Below, in pieces: positions 17,589-26,092 of a stretch of 64,000 bases of DNA (position 1 is the stretch's first letter; every line of letters starts with the position of its first letter). Where the stretch lies: assembly GCA_045649725.1 (NCBI GenBank), contig JAZRQL010000025.1:24902-88901 (forward strand). Direction: 5' to 3'. A program made the translations under genes and the position numbers. Origin of the DNA: UMGS1820 sp045649725. Lineage in GTDB: Bacteria; Bacillota; Clostridia; Monoglobales; Monoglobaceae. A model generated the notes under the pieces. It made no database searches. It was given only the letters and a program-made list of their open reading frames with translations, and had not been told where the DNA came from.

Positions 17589-20420
17589 ATGAAAAACGTA
17601 AGAATGTATGAAGATTTAAACAAATTATCCGTAAATCGCGAGGCACCACGTTCTCACTATATTCCATATCCTACTTTAGAGGATGCATTAAAGGGTGATA
17701 AGTCAAAATCTCCTTTTTATATGCTCTTAAATGGTGTATGGGATTTTACATATTATGACCGTGACCTTGACGAAGGAATGGCTCCTACAAAAAAAGGTAA
17801 GATAGATGTTCCTTGCTGCTGGCAGCTTCAGGGCTATGACAAGCCATGGTACACGAACTGTAACTATCCTTTCCCTGTTGACCCTCCTTATGTTGCTCTT
17901 GACAACCCTATGGGAGTTTACGAAAGAACCTTTACCCTTCCTGATGACTTCAGAGGAAGACGTACATATATTGTATTTGAAGGTGTTTCATCCTGCGTTG
18001 AACTTTTCATAAACGATAAATTCGTAGGCTTCAGCACAGGCTCACACAATGCCGCTGAATTTGAGCTTACTGATTATCTTAAAGAGGGAAAGAACACCAT
18101 TTGCGCAAAGGTTAGAAAGTGGTGTGTAGGCAGTTACTTAGAAGATCAGGACTGCTTCCGTTTATCAGGTATCTTCCGTGATGTTTATCTCTTATCAAGA
18201 GATTTAGACCACTTAAAGGATATCGAAATTTATGCAGACGACAAGGTAATCGAATATAAGGGCGAGGGTGAATTTTTACTCTTTGATGCAGACAAGAAGC
18301 CTGCAGATCTTGAAAACCCAACTTTATGGAATGCTGAAAAGCCATATCTTTATACTGCTGTTATAAAGCACGGAGATGAATATATTCCTCAAAGGGTTGG
18401 TATGAGAAAGATTTCTGTTTCACCTTTGGGCGAACTTTTAATCAATGGCGTATCTGTTAAGCTTAAGGGTGTTAACCGCCACGATACACATCCAAAGTAT
18501 GGTTACTATATGCCAGATGATGAGATAAAGGCAGAAGTTGAGCTTATGAAGAGCCTTAATATCAACTGTGTAAGAACATCTCACTATCCACCAACGCCTT
18601 ACTTCCTGGAGCTTTGTGATGAGCTTGGTATATATGTTGTGGATGAGGCAGACATTGAAACACACGGTTTTGTTCGCTGTCGTTCAAACTGGACAATGAG
18701 CGGTGAATACTGGCCATGCCGCATCCCTGAATGGAAGGATGCATTCTTAGATCGTATGATAAGAATGGTTGAGCGCGACAAGAATCACCCATGTGTTATC
18801 TTCTGGTCATTAGGTAACGAAAGCTCATATGGCGAAAACCACGAGGCTATGATAGAATGGACAAGAAGCAGAGATAATACACGTCTTATGCATTATGAAG
18901 GCGCTAACTATGCAGAGCCTACTCCAAATCCAAAGAGCCTTGATATGAGAAGCTATATGTATGCAAGCTATCAGCAGATGGTTGAGCTTGCAGAAGATGA
19001 CGATATGAGACCTGTCTTCCAGTGCGAATACGCTCACTGTTTAGGTGCAGGCCCCGGCGACTTAAAGGATTACTGGGATATCTTCTATAAGTATCCAAAA
19101 ACTATCGGCGGTTGTATCTGGGAATGGGCAGACCACACAGTATATGACGAAAAGGGTGTTGCCCGCTATGGTGGTGACTTTAATGAGCCTATTCACTCAG
19201 GTCACTACTGTACTGATGGTATTGTTACTGCAAACAGAGAGGTCAAGGCATCTACTCTTGAAATGAAGTGGAACTATCAACCTGTGTCTACGTCTGTTTC
19301 AGGCAAAACCCTCACAGTCTTAAACCGCTTCGACTTTACAAACTTAAACGAATATACTCTTCATTGGTCATTAGAGGTTGACGGCATTTCTGTATCAGAT
19401 GGTCAGTGCATTGCAGATATTGCACCACACACAGAGAAGAGCTGGGATATAGACCTTAAGGCTCCCGACTTCTGCGAATACGGTTGCTACTTAAACATCA
19501 GCCTTGTTGACAAAAACGGTTATGAAGTTGCAAGTGATCAGCACAAGATTGATGTTCCTGTTAAAAAAGATATATGTAATACATACGATAATGTAACTAT
19601 TACAGAAAAAGGTGACGTTATTGAGATTACAGGCGATAACTTCAAGCACATCTTAAACAGCAGAACAGGAATGCTTGACGACATCAACGGTCTTATGGAA
19701 GCGCCTGCAAAGCTTTCTGTATGGAGAGCTCCAACAGATAACGACGCAGCGGCTTGCTGGGGATTCTCTGATAAGATGGATGCATTGGGTCAGAACTTTG
19801 ACCGCCCATACTTAAGAGCATATGAAACTAAGATTTCAGGCAACAAAGTATATGTTACTGCATCAGTTTCAGGTATTTCCCGTCAGCCATTCTTCCGCTA
19901 TGAATGTGTGTACTCATTCTACAATGATGGCTCAATTGATGTTGACTTAAAGGGTGATGTTCGCGAGGACTGTTGTCTTCTCCCAAGATTTGGATTTGAG
20001 TTTGCTCTTCCTAAGTCTTCAGCCGACTTCAGATACTATGGTATGGGTCCTGACGAAACATACATTGATATGCACGCTTACGCAAAGGTTGGCATGTACG
20101 AAAGCACTGCAGCTGACGAATACAAAAACTTTGTATTCCCACAGGAGCATGGTGGCCACTTTAATGTATCCTGTCTTGAGATGGCAAACGGTCTCCGCTT
20201 TGATGCAGAGAAGCCATTTGAAATGAATGTTTCAGAATATACAACAGAAGCACTCACAAAAGCTACTCACACAGATGAGCTTGTAAAGGCTGATTATATT
20301 AATGTTCGTGTTGACTACAAGAACACAGGTATAGGCTCTGCCGGTTGCGGTCCTGCTCTTCTGCCACAGTATACTGTTGACGAAAAAGAAATTGCATTCT
20401 CATTCAAAATCAGTATTTAA
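17589..20420 (+). CDS. lacZ: Beta-galactosidase, glycoside hydrolase family 2, LacZ type
   Basis: 943 residues from the ATG at 17589, 6 nt after GGAG; an in-frame ATG at 17577 has only a poorly spaced GGCGG. Order: sugar-binding jelly roll, a short immunoglobulin-like domain, the TIM barrel with acid/base Glu411 (FWSLGNES) and nucleophile Glu480 (FQCEYAH), then the beta-galactosidase small-chain domain. It hydrolyses lactose and other terminal beta-galactosides. No signal peptide is present, so it acts in the cytoplasm. No permease or regulator gene is adjacent. The domain before the barrel is shorter than in E. coli LacZ, which explains the smaller size. Codon use suggests good expression. 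Confidence 0.94.
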   Translation: MKNVRMYEDLNKLSVNREAPRSHYIPYPTLEDALKGDKSKSPFYMLLNGVWDFTYYDRDLDEGMAPTKKGKIDVPCCWQLQGYDKPWYTNCNYPFPVDPPYVALDNPMGVYERTFTLPDDFRGRRTYIVFEGVSSCVELFINDKFVGFSTGSHNAAEFELTDYLKEGKNTICAKVRKWCVGSYLEDQDCFRLSGIFRDVYLLSRDLDHLKDIEIYADDKVIEYKGEGEFLLFDADKKPADLENPTLWNAEKPYLYTAVIKHGDEYIPQRVGMRKISVSPLGELLINGVSVKLKGVNRHDTHPKYGYYMPDDEIKAEVELMKSLNINCVRTSHYPPTPYFLELCDELGIYVVDEADIETHGFVRCRSNWTMSGEYWPCRIPEWKDAFLDRMIRMVERDKNHPCVIFWSLGNESSYGENHEAMIEWTRSRDNTRLMHYEGANYAEPTPNPKSLDMRSYMYASYQQMVELAEDDDMRPVFQCEYAHCLGAGPGDLKDYWDIFYKYPKTIGGCIWEWADHTVYDEKGVARYGGDFNEPIHSGHYCTDGIVTANREVKASTLEMKWNYQPVSTSVSGKTLTVLNRFDFTNLNEYTLHWSLEVDGISVSDGQCIADIAPHTEKSWDIDLKAPDFCEYGCYLNISLVDKNGYEVASDQHKIDVPVKKDICNTYDNVTITEKGDVIEITGDNFKHILNSRTGMLDDINGLMEAPAKLSVWRAPTDNDAAACWGFSDKMDALGQNFDRPYLRAYETKISGNKVYVTASVSGISRQPFFRYECVYSFYNDGSIDVDLKGDVREDCCLLPRFGFEFALPKSSADFRYYGMGPDETYIDMHAYAKVGMYESTAADEYKNFVFPQEHGGHFNVSCLEMANGLRFDAEKPFEMNVSEYTTEALTKATHTDELVKADYINVRVDYKNTGIGSAGCGPALLPQYTVDEKEIAFSFKISI

Positions 20421-20443
20421 TGTATAAAAACCAAATAAGAACA

Positions 20444-20467
20444 AAGACTAACGTTACCGTTAGTCTT
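20444..20467 (+). terminator. Terminator after lacZ
   Basis: Perfect 10-bp stem (AAGACTAACG/CGTTAGTCTT) with a TTAC loop, followed by TTGTTTT. It overlaps the leader of the next gene. Confidence 0.8.
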
Positions 20468-20483
20468 TTGTTTTGGAGAAAAT

Positions 20484-20846
20484 ATGAAATTTATAAAAAA
20501 ATATCACAGACATATTTTAATAGGGTTAATAAGCGGAATTTTAAATGGCCTTTTTGGCGCAGGGGGCGGAAGCGTTGTTGTTCCCGCTATGGTCAAGTTT
20601 TTAAAAACAGAACAGAAAAAGGCCCACGCAACAGCTATTGCAATTATTCTTGTTATGTCAGCCATAAGCTCGTTTTTCTATATAAGAAATGGCTACTTCG
20701 ATTTTGGCCTTTGGCTCCCCGTCACGTTGGGAGGCGTTATCGGTGGAATGGTTGGCGCAAAGGTTTTAGACAAAATATCTGTTAAATGGCTTAAAATTAT
20801 TTTCGGTTCGGTTATATTAATCACATCTTTTAAGATGATTTTTTGA
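20484..20846 (+). CDS. TSUP (TauE/SafE) transporter, N-terminal half protein
   Basis: 120 residues with about four membrane spans. It carries the half-repeat signature of the TauE/SafE (DUF81) family: GLISGILNGLFGAGGGSVVVPAM near the N-terminus and LPVTLGGVIGGMVGAKVLDKIS in the second part. Full-length family members have two such halves in about 250 residues and move sulfite, sulfonates or related organic anions. Here the protein stops at half length, and the next gene supplies the other half. The start ATG at 20484 follows TTGGAG. The substrate is unknown. Confidence 0.82.
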   Translation: MKFIKKYHRHILIGLISGILNGLFGAGGGSVVVPAMVKFLKTEQKKAHATAIAIILVMSAISSFFYIRNGYFDFGLWLPVTLGGVIGGMVGAKVLDKISVKWLKIIFGSVILITSFKMIF

Positions 20847-20854
20847 GGTATGAT

Positions 20855-21256
20855 ATGTCAGTTATTATTGGAATTTTAAGCGGAATAATTAGCGGAATGG
20901 GGATAGGTGGCGGTGCAATTTTAATTCCCGCCTTAATCCTTATTAACGGAATTGACCAAAAGCTTGCCCAGGGGATTAACCTTGTTTACTTTTTGCCTAC
21001 CGCAATATTTGCGCTTTTCGTTCACATAAAGAACAAAAATGTTATTTTAAAAACTGCAATAATTATTGGGATTTGCGGTGCTTTGGGGGCAGTTGCCGGC
21101 TCCCTTATTGCAATGAAATTAGACAATGACCTTTTGCGAAGGCTCTTTGGAATTTTTTTAGGCTTAATAGGTATTCGCGAGATATTTATTGGGATAAGGA
21201 TGAAAAAAGAGAAAGAAAAGGCCCCCTTGCCTAAAGGGGGCTGTCACCGCAGGTGA
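20855..21256 (+). CDS. TSUP (TauE/SafE) transporter, C-terminal half protein
   Basis: 133 residues from ATG 20855, 6 nt after a GAGG that overlaps the stop codon of the first half gene, so translation is probably coupled. A TTG at 20843 is possible but has no ribosome binding site. It shows the second family repeat, GILSGIISGMGIGGGAILIPALIL, then AQGINLVYFLPTAIFA and GALGAVAGSLIAMKLDNDLLRRLFGIFL, in four spans. The two halves probably assemble as a heterodimer. The last ten or so codons (KAPLPKGGCHRR) are encoded by an intergenic repeat that has been read into the gene. Confidence 0.82.
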   Translation: MSVIIGILSGIISGMGIGGGAILIPALILINGIDQKLAQGINLVYFLPTAIFALFVHIKNKNVILKTAIIIGICGALGAVAGSLIAMKLDNDLLRRLFGIFLGLIGIREIFIGIRMKKEKEKAPLPKGGCHRR

Positions 21257-21265
21257 CTGGGGGAT
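21218..21265 (+). repeat. Composite intergenic repeat, short copy
   Basis: A GC-rich unit starting AAGGCCCCCTTGCCTAAAG and ending CTGGGGGAT, with internal hairpins (CCCCCTT/AAGGGGG; GTCACC/GGTGAC). Its two ends also occur on the other strand at 53204-53310, where about 60 bp separate them. It overlaps the 3' end of the second TSUP gene. Confidence 0.7.
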
Positions 21266-21279
21266 ACTCATATAAAAAA

Positions 21280-21300
21280 GGAACGGTTTAAAACCGTTCC
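21280..21300. terminator. Bidirectional terminator between the TSUP and YfcE genes
   Basis: Inverted repeat GGAACGGTTT/AAACCGTTCC flanked by six A on the left and six T on the right. It can end transcription from both sides. It resembles the hairpins next to the second repeat copy near 53.1 kb. Confidence 0.8.
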
Positions 21301-21303
21301 TTT

Positions 21304-21834
21304 TTATATCTTTAATTCCTTATAAACTTCTCCTGTTTCGACATCTTTCCATAAAAATGTTTTATCTTCATATGTCATATAACTATGACAGGAGTTTTCT
21401 TTAGGGATAGAAACAGAACCCGGGTTTAAGTGGATATATCCCTCACACTCGTTCCATACAGGTATATGTGTATGCCCACTTATCACTATTCCTCTTTTCA
21501 CACTTTCAGGAATGTTATGGCCATGAATCAAAAACATTTCCACTCCATCTATCCATACATTCATATATTCTGCCATAACTGGAAAGTTAAGAACCATCTG
21601 ATCAACTTCGCTTTCGCAATTACCACGAACAGACAAAACCTTATCAGCTAACTTGTTAAGGGCTTCTATAACACCCTTTGGGTTATATTCCTTTGGCAGA
21701 TCGTTTCTCGGCCCGTGGTAGAGAATATCTCCTAAAAGAAAGAGCTTGTCACATTTTTCTTCTTCATATCTCTCCAAAAGCTTTTTAAAATAATATTCAG
21801 AGCCATGTATATCAGACCCAATCATTATCTTCAT
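21304..21834 (-). CDS. yfcE: YfcE/MJ0936-family metallophosphoesterase
   Basis: 176 residues, a typical length. The two-metal site is visible: D8 and H10 (GSDIHG), the GD of LLGDILYHGP, GNCE, HGHNIP and GHTHIP. The family includes small phosphodiesterases that act on model substrates in vitro; the physiological substrate is unsettled. The start ATG at 21832-21834 follows TAGGAGG. It is last in a group with murD and a membrane protein, 11 bp after the latter, and ends in a bidirectional terminator. Confidence 0.87.
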   Translation of the reverse strand: MKIMIGSDIHGSEYYFKKLLERYEEEKCDKLFLLGDILYHGPRNDLPKEYNPKGVIEALNKLADKVLSVRGNCESEVDQMVLNFPVMAEYMNVWIDGVEMFLIHGHNIPESVKRGIVISGHTHIPVWNECEGYIHLNPGSVSIPKENSCHSYMTYEDKTFLWKDVETGEVYKELKI

Positions 21835-21845
21835 ACCTATTCCTC

Positions 21846-22325
21846 CTATAGCTTATGAGCAAATGGATAGGAATAAGCACCTGCAGACATCTGCATAGGC
21901 TTATCCTTTATCAAAAATAATATAATGGAAAGTGGCAGTCTTCCAAAGGCACACAGAAAAGCATAAATAAGCGCCCTTTCAGGACAGAACAAATAAAAAA
22001 ACTTGTGCATAACAAGAGCAATAACGAGACCTGCTATAATTCCTATTACATCTGCGCCGAAGACAGTAGAAAAACTTGTTAATATCTGCAAAAGCGCCAG
22101 AGCGCACATTATCCATTCAAGCTTTTTAAGTCTGACACCGAAGAGCTGATACTCCTCACAAATTGAACCAATAATATAATACTGTAAAACAGGAATAAAC
22201 GCAAGCCATGAATTTCTCACGTTGTTTCTTCTTCCTATTACATAAAGGCTATAAGCACAAGCAACATAGGTAAGCGCCAGATATGCTATATTAAATACCA
22301 TATTCAAACCTTGTACAAACCTCAT
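21846..22325 (-). CDS. Unknown membrane protein, about four to five spans
   Basis: 159 residues from the ATG at 22323-22325, about 10 nt after AGAGGA; a TTG three codons earlier sits almost on the ribosome binding site. The protein is mostly hydrophobic, with spans near residues 10-28, 42-58, 73-90, 95-115 and 122-142. A conserved-looking loop GRRNNVRNSWLAFIPVLQYYIIG resembles the RxxxxxWLAFIP motif of many small Firmicutes membrane proteins of unknown role. It sits between murD and a phosphodiesterase gene, with 17 bp to murD. I do not recognise the family. Confidence 0.7.
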   Translation of the reverse strand: MRFVQGLNMVFNIAYLALTYVACAYSLYVIGRRNNVRNSWLAFIPVLQYYIIGSICEEYQLFGVRLKKLEWIMCALALLQILTSFSTVFGADVIGIIAGLVIALVMHKFFYLFCPERALIYAFLCAFGRLPLSIILFLIKDKPMQMSAGAYSYPFAHKL

Positions 22326-22342
22326 TTTTCTCAAATCCTCTC

Positions 22343-23725
22343 TTAAAACCCTTTTACTATATCCTTAAATGTATCTCCTCTTACCTCAAAGTTTTTAAAC
22401 AGGTCAAAGCTTGCACAGGCAGGTGACAAAATAACGATATCTCCGTCTTCTGCTACCTCTCTTGCCTTTTCTACTGCTTCTTTAAACTCTGTGCATCTGT
22501 AAACAGGAAGATTTTCATAATTATCCGCTTCCTTAACTGCCTTTTCAATTTTTTCAGCAGTATTTCCAACTAAAACAAGCTTTTTAATTCTCTCGTTTAT
22601 TACCTTTCCGAAATCATCGAAAGGTATCTTCTTATCGTATCCGCCTGCGATCAGAACAAGGTCCTTATCTCCAAAGGATACAAGGCCTGCTGTTGTTCTT
22701 GCAGGGGTACTTGCAATAGAGTCATTATAATATTTAACTCCGTCTAATTCTCTTACAAACTCAATTCTGTGAGGAACCCCTTTAAACTCGGTTGCAGTTT
22801 CTCTTATAACCTCGTCAGAAACAAGTCCTTCTGTTGCGGCAATTGCCGCCATATAATTCTCAACGTTGTGCATTCCCGGAATGTAGATAGTATCAATATC
22901 CAAAACCTCGCGCACAACCTTGTTGTTTTCGCATTTAATTATTTTGTTGTCTTTAAGCTGATATCCGTCAGCAACAGCAGACTTGGAAGAGAAGTAAACC
23001 CCTCTTGAATGACCCTCGCCAAAGCCTCTTGTTATATCGTTATCATAATTTAAGACAACCTTTCCGTCTTCTCCCTGATAGTTAAAGACAGCTTTTTTTG
23101 AATCTGCATACTCTTTATAATCTGTATGCCAGTCAAGGTGATTTGGTGTAACGTTTGTAACGACCGCAATGTCTGCGCTTTTCTTCATTGTATGAAGCTG
23201 AAAGCTTGAAAGTTCAACCACAACCATATCGTCTTTATTCATATTCTCTGCATCGCAAAGAAGTGGGTGGCCGATATTTCCGCCTAAGTGGCAGGTATAT
23301 CCCCCGCGCTTTAACATATCGTATATAAGGCTTGTGGTGGTAGTCTTTCCGTCACTGCCTGTAACAGCAATAATCTTTGCAGGGCAAACTTCAAAAAACA
23401 ATTCCATTTCAGATGTTATTATCGCACCGTTTTTCTTTGCATCAAGAAGAGCAGGCATATCCACTCTGACCCCGGGAGTTTTAAACACATATTCTGTACC
23501 ATCTTCGATTTTATCAAGGTAATTCTCGCCTAAAATCATATTGACCCCAAGGTTTTTTAATGTGTTATAATCATCTTCAAGCGCATCCTTTGTTCTCTTA
23601 TCATAAACAGTAATCTCTGCACCGCTTTCAGCTAAAAGATGCACTAAAGGAAGGTTACTTACGCCAACGCCAATAACCCCAACCTTTTTACCTTTTATGT
23701 TATTTTTAAAATCCTGAATTGTCAT
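22343..23725 (-). CDS. murD: UDP-N-acetylmuramoylalanine-D-glutamate ligase MurD
   Basis: 460 residues from the ATG at 23723-23725, 9 nt after GGGGG, giving MTIQDFKNN. A 13-codon upstream extension starts inside the terminator of the preceding gene and is rejected. It adds D-glutamate to UDP-MurNAc-L-Ala. It shows the N-terminal GVIGVGVSNLPLVHLL UDP-binding fold, the P-loop AVTGSDGKTTTTSLI, NVTPNHLDWH and the C-terminal NDSIASTPART. The D-Glu is supplied by MurI, whose gene is at 57.4 kb. murD normally sits in the dcw cluster between mraY and ftsW; here it lies more than 13 kb away. Confidence 0.95.
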   Translation of the reverse strand: MTIQDFKNNIKGKKVGVIGVGVSNLPLVHLLAESGAEITVYDKRTKDALEDDYNTLKNLGVNMILGENYLDKIEDGTEYVFKTPGVRVDMPALLDAKKNGAIITSEMELFFEVCPAKIIAVTGSDGKTTTTSLIYDMLKRGGYTCHLGGNIGHPLLCDAENMNKDDMVVVELSSFQLHTMKKSADIAVVTNVTPNHLDWHTDYKEYADSKKAVFNYQGEDGKVVLNYDNDITRGFGEGHSRGVYFSSKSAVADGYQLKDNKIIKCENNKVVREVLDIDTIYIPGMHNVENYMAAIAATEGLVSDEVIRETATEFKGVPHRIEFVRELDGVKYYNDSIASTPARTTAGLVSFGDKDLVLIAGGYDKKIPFDDFGKVINERIKKLVLVGNTAEKIEKAVKEADNYENLPVYRCTEFKEAVEKAREVAEDGDIVILSPACASFDLFKNFEVRGDTFKDIVKGF

Positions 23726-23754
23726 AATCTTTAACCCCCAAAGATAACAAACAG

Positions 23755-23787
23755 GCTGTTTCACATTATTTATATGCGAAACAGCCT
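23755..23787 (-). terminator. Terminator of the ispH-rpsA gene
   Basis: Stem of 13 bp with one mismatch (GGCTGTTTCGCAT against ATGTGAAACAGCC), 7-nt loop, followed by TGTTTGTTAT on the minus strand. It ends the cmk-plsC-ispH-rpsA transcript. Confidence 0.75.
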
Positions 23788-23800
23788 TTGCATTTAAAAA

Positions 23801-26092
23801 TTATTCTTCTGTAGCAGTTTCGTCTGCATCAAGAATATCACCTAAAGTGAATGAGCTTTCTTCTGTGTATGAAACAGGAGCTTCTTCTTCAGCAGGAGCA
23901 GCTTCTTCTTCAACTTCAACAGGTGCCATAAGAGCCTTCATAGAAAGACCAATCTGCTTTGTTTCGTTGTTGATTTCAACAACCTTTGCATCAACAACAT
24001 CACCGATAGCTAAAACGTCAGATGGCTTGCCGATTCTTTCGTTTGAAATCTGTGAAATATGGATAAGACCATCAACATAAGGAGCTACTTCTGCGAATGC
24101 ACCAAATGGTAAAATACGAACGATCTTACACTTGATATCGTCGCCAACAGCTAAATCGCTTGTAGCCTTAACCCAAGGGCTGTCTTCTTCTTTCTTGTAA
24201 CCAAGAGAAACCTTACCTGTTTCCTTGTTTAATTCCTTAATGTAAACAGTGATTTCGTCACCCTCTTTAACAACTTCTGATGGGTGCTTGATTCTCTGCC
24301 ATGAAAGTTCAGAAATGTGAACAAGACCGTCAACACCGCCGATATCAACAAATACACCAAACTTTGTGAGTGACTTGATGATACCTGTGTACTGCTTGCC
24401 AACTTCTGCATCTTCCCAGAAAGCAGCAGCCTTCTGTTCCTTAAGTTCCTTAACAAGAGAAATTCTGTTCTTTTCCTTGTCAAGTTCCTTGATGTAAACT
24501 TCGATTTCGTCGCCAACCTTAACAACTTCTGATGGGTGAGCGATTCTTGTAGCTGATAATTCTGAAACGTGGATAAGACCGTCAACACCGCCTAAATCAA
24601 CGAAAGCACCGAATGATGTAAGAGACTTGATTGTACCCTTATATAACTTGCCTTCAGCAGCGTCTGCCCAGAATGCAGCAGATGCCTTATCGCTTTCTTC
24701 CTTAGCAACAACCTTGATAGAACCAACAACTCTCTGTCTGCCGTGTCTGTCAACGTCCATCTTTATAATTCTGAAGTTCTTTTCTGAACCGAGTAATACT
24801 CCTAAATCTGAAATATATCTTTCAGCACATTCTGAAGCTGGGATAAATACGCGAACGCCCTTTACTATTGTAACAACGCCGCCTCTAACCAACTCAATAA
24901 CGCGACCTGTTAAGATCTCGCCATTTTCGAATGATACCTTAAGTTCTTCAATGCCTTTTGCAGCATCAATCTTCTTCTTTGAAAGTGTAACAACACCGTC
25001 TCTGTCGCTAACGTGAACGACAAAAACTTCGACCTCTTCTCCTACCTTTACGAGCTCTACAATATTTGCATTTGAGTCATCTGTAAGCTCATCAGCAGGG
25101 ATGATACCGTCATACTTGTTGCCTATATCAACACGTACTTCAGTAGGTGTAACGCCGATAACGACACCCTTAACTACCTCTCCTGACTTGATTGGCTTTA
25201 AAGTTTCCTCCAACGCCTCTGCAAAGTTCATTTCATTGTTTTCCGCCATGGTTAAACATACCTCCTTGATTACCGAATCGGGCGTAGACGCCCCCGCGGT
25301 AATGCCTACTAATTTTTTTGTTTCGGGAATTTTCCCTTTGTTTATATATTTTTTTAATTCTTTTGCATTTTCAACGCAGAAAGTATTTTCGCAATGCTCC
25401 AGGCATAACTCATATAGTTTTCGTGTGTTTGAGCTTTCCGCTCCGCCGATAACTATCATAAGGTCCGCTTTAGCCGCTAAACTCTCTGCCGCTTTCTGTC
25501 TTTCGTCAGTCGCACTACATATTGTATCAAAAATTTCCGCATTTGTAAAATGTTTTTTTAAAGTTTTTGAAATTTTTTTAAAAAAATCTTTGCGAATAGT
25601 GGTTTGAGCCACTACTGTAAGGGGTTTTTCAGGGTTTTCGAATTGAATTTTTTCTGCCTCTTGGTCAGAATTTATCACTATTGCGTGATTTTCACACCAT
25701 CCGTTTATCCCTTTTACCTCTGGATGAACAGGATCCCCCACAATTACAATATTATTTCCTTTGGCATATGCCTCATTCACAATGGAATGAATTTTCTTAA
25801 CAAAAGGACAGGTTGCGTCTATAATATTTGCCCCCTGCTCCAAAAGATAATTCTGCTCTTTTTCAGGAATGCCGTGGGCCCTGATTATAACATTTTCGCC
25901 ATTTTCTGCATCTTTTATATCATTTATAACAGAAACACCTTTTTCCAAAAGCTTTCCCATTACGTCCTGATTATGTATCAGCATTCCGTAGCAAACTGTT
26001 TTTTCATTTCTTTCAGCACTTTCATAAGCAATTTTCACAGCTCTTGCAACACCAAAGCAAAACCCTGCCTTATCTGCAATTTCTATTTTCAT
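23801..26092 (-). CDS. ispH: Fused IspH (HMBPP reductase) and ribosomal protein S1
   Basis: 763 residues. The N-terminal 280 residues are IspH, the [4Fe-4S] enzyme that makes IPP and DMAPP in the last step of the MEP pathway; cluster ligands are C12 (GFCFGV), C95 (DATCPF) and C192 (DTICSA), with E-rich HPEV and TxxR regions. Five S1 RNA-binding domains follow at about 303-370, 393-455, 478-546, 564-632 and 650-718, then an acidic tail. The fusion is known from Clostridia. A strong internal ribosome binding site and ATG at codon 282 suggest that free S1 is also made. The gene overlaps plsC by 4 nt. The IspH part is more AT-rich than the S1 part. Confidence 0.95.
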   Translation of the reverse strand: MKIEIADKAGFCFGVARAVKIAYESAERNEKTVCYGMLIHNQDVMGKLLEKGVSVINDIKDAENGENVIIRAHGIPEKEQNYLLEQGANIIDATCPFVKKIHSIVNEAYAKGNNIVIVGDPVHPEVKGINGWCENHAIVINSDQEAEKIQFENPEKPLTVVAQTTIRKDFFKKISKTLKKHFTNAEIFDTICSATDERQKAAESLAAKADLMIVIGGAESSNTRKLYELCLEHCENTFCVENAKELKKYINKGKIPETKKLVGITAGASTPDSVIKEVCLTMAENNEMNFAEALEETLKPIKSGEVVKGVVIGVTPTEVRVDIGNKYDGIIPADELTDDSNANIVELVKVGEEVEVFVVHVSDRDGVVTLSKKKIDAAKGIEELKVSFENGEILTGRVIELVRGGVVTIVKGVRVFIPASECAERYISDLGVLLGSEKNFRIIKMDVDRHGRQRVVGSIKVVAKEESDKASAAFWADAAEGKLYKGTIKSLTSFGAFVDLGGVDGLIHVSELSATRIAHPSEVVKVGDEIEVYIKELDKEKNRISLVKELKEQKAAAFWEDAEVGKQYTGIIKSLTKFGVFVDIGGVDGLVHISELSWQRIKHPSEVVKEGDEITVYIKELNKETGKVSLGYKKEEDSPWVKATSDLAVGDDIKCKIVRILPFGAFAEVAPYVDGLIHISQISNERIGKPSDVLAIGDVVDAKVVEINNETKQIGLSMKALMAPVEVEEEAAPAEEEAPVSYTEESSFTLGDILDADETATEE
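25249..25267 (-). promoter_or_regulatory. Internal ribosome binding site and start for free S1
   Basis: Inside the fused gene the minus strand reads AAGGAGGT (25267-25260) then 10 nt and ATG (25249-25247, Met282). It falls exactly at the IspH/S1 junction and would yield a 482-residue S1 starting MAENNEMNFAEAL, like stand-alone clostridial S1 proteins. Confidence 0.6.

Noticed and set aside
23801..25249. Tandem S1 domains as a recent internal duplication
   Set aside because: Multiple S1 repeats are normal for ribosomal protein S1; the third and fourth are similar, but this is usual for the family.
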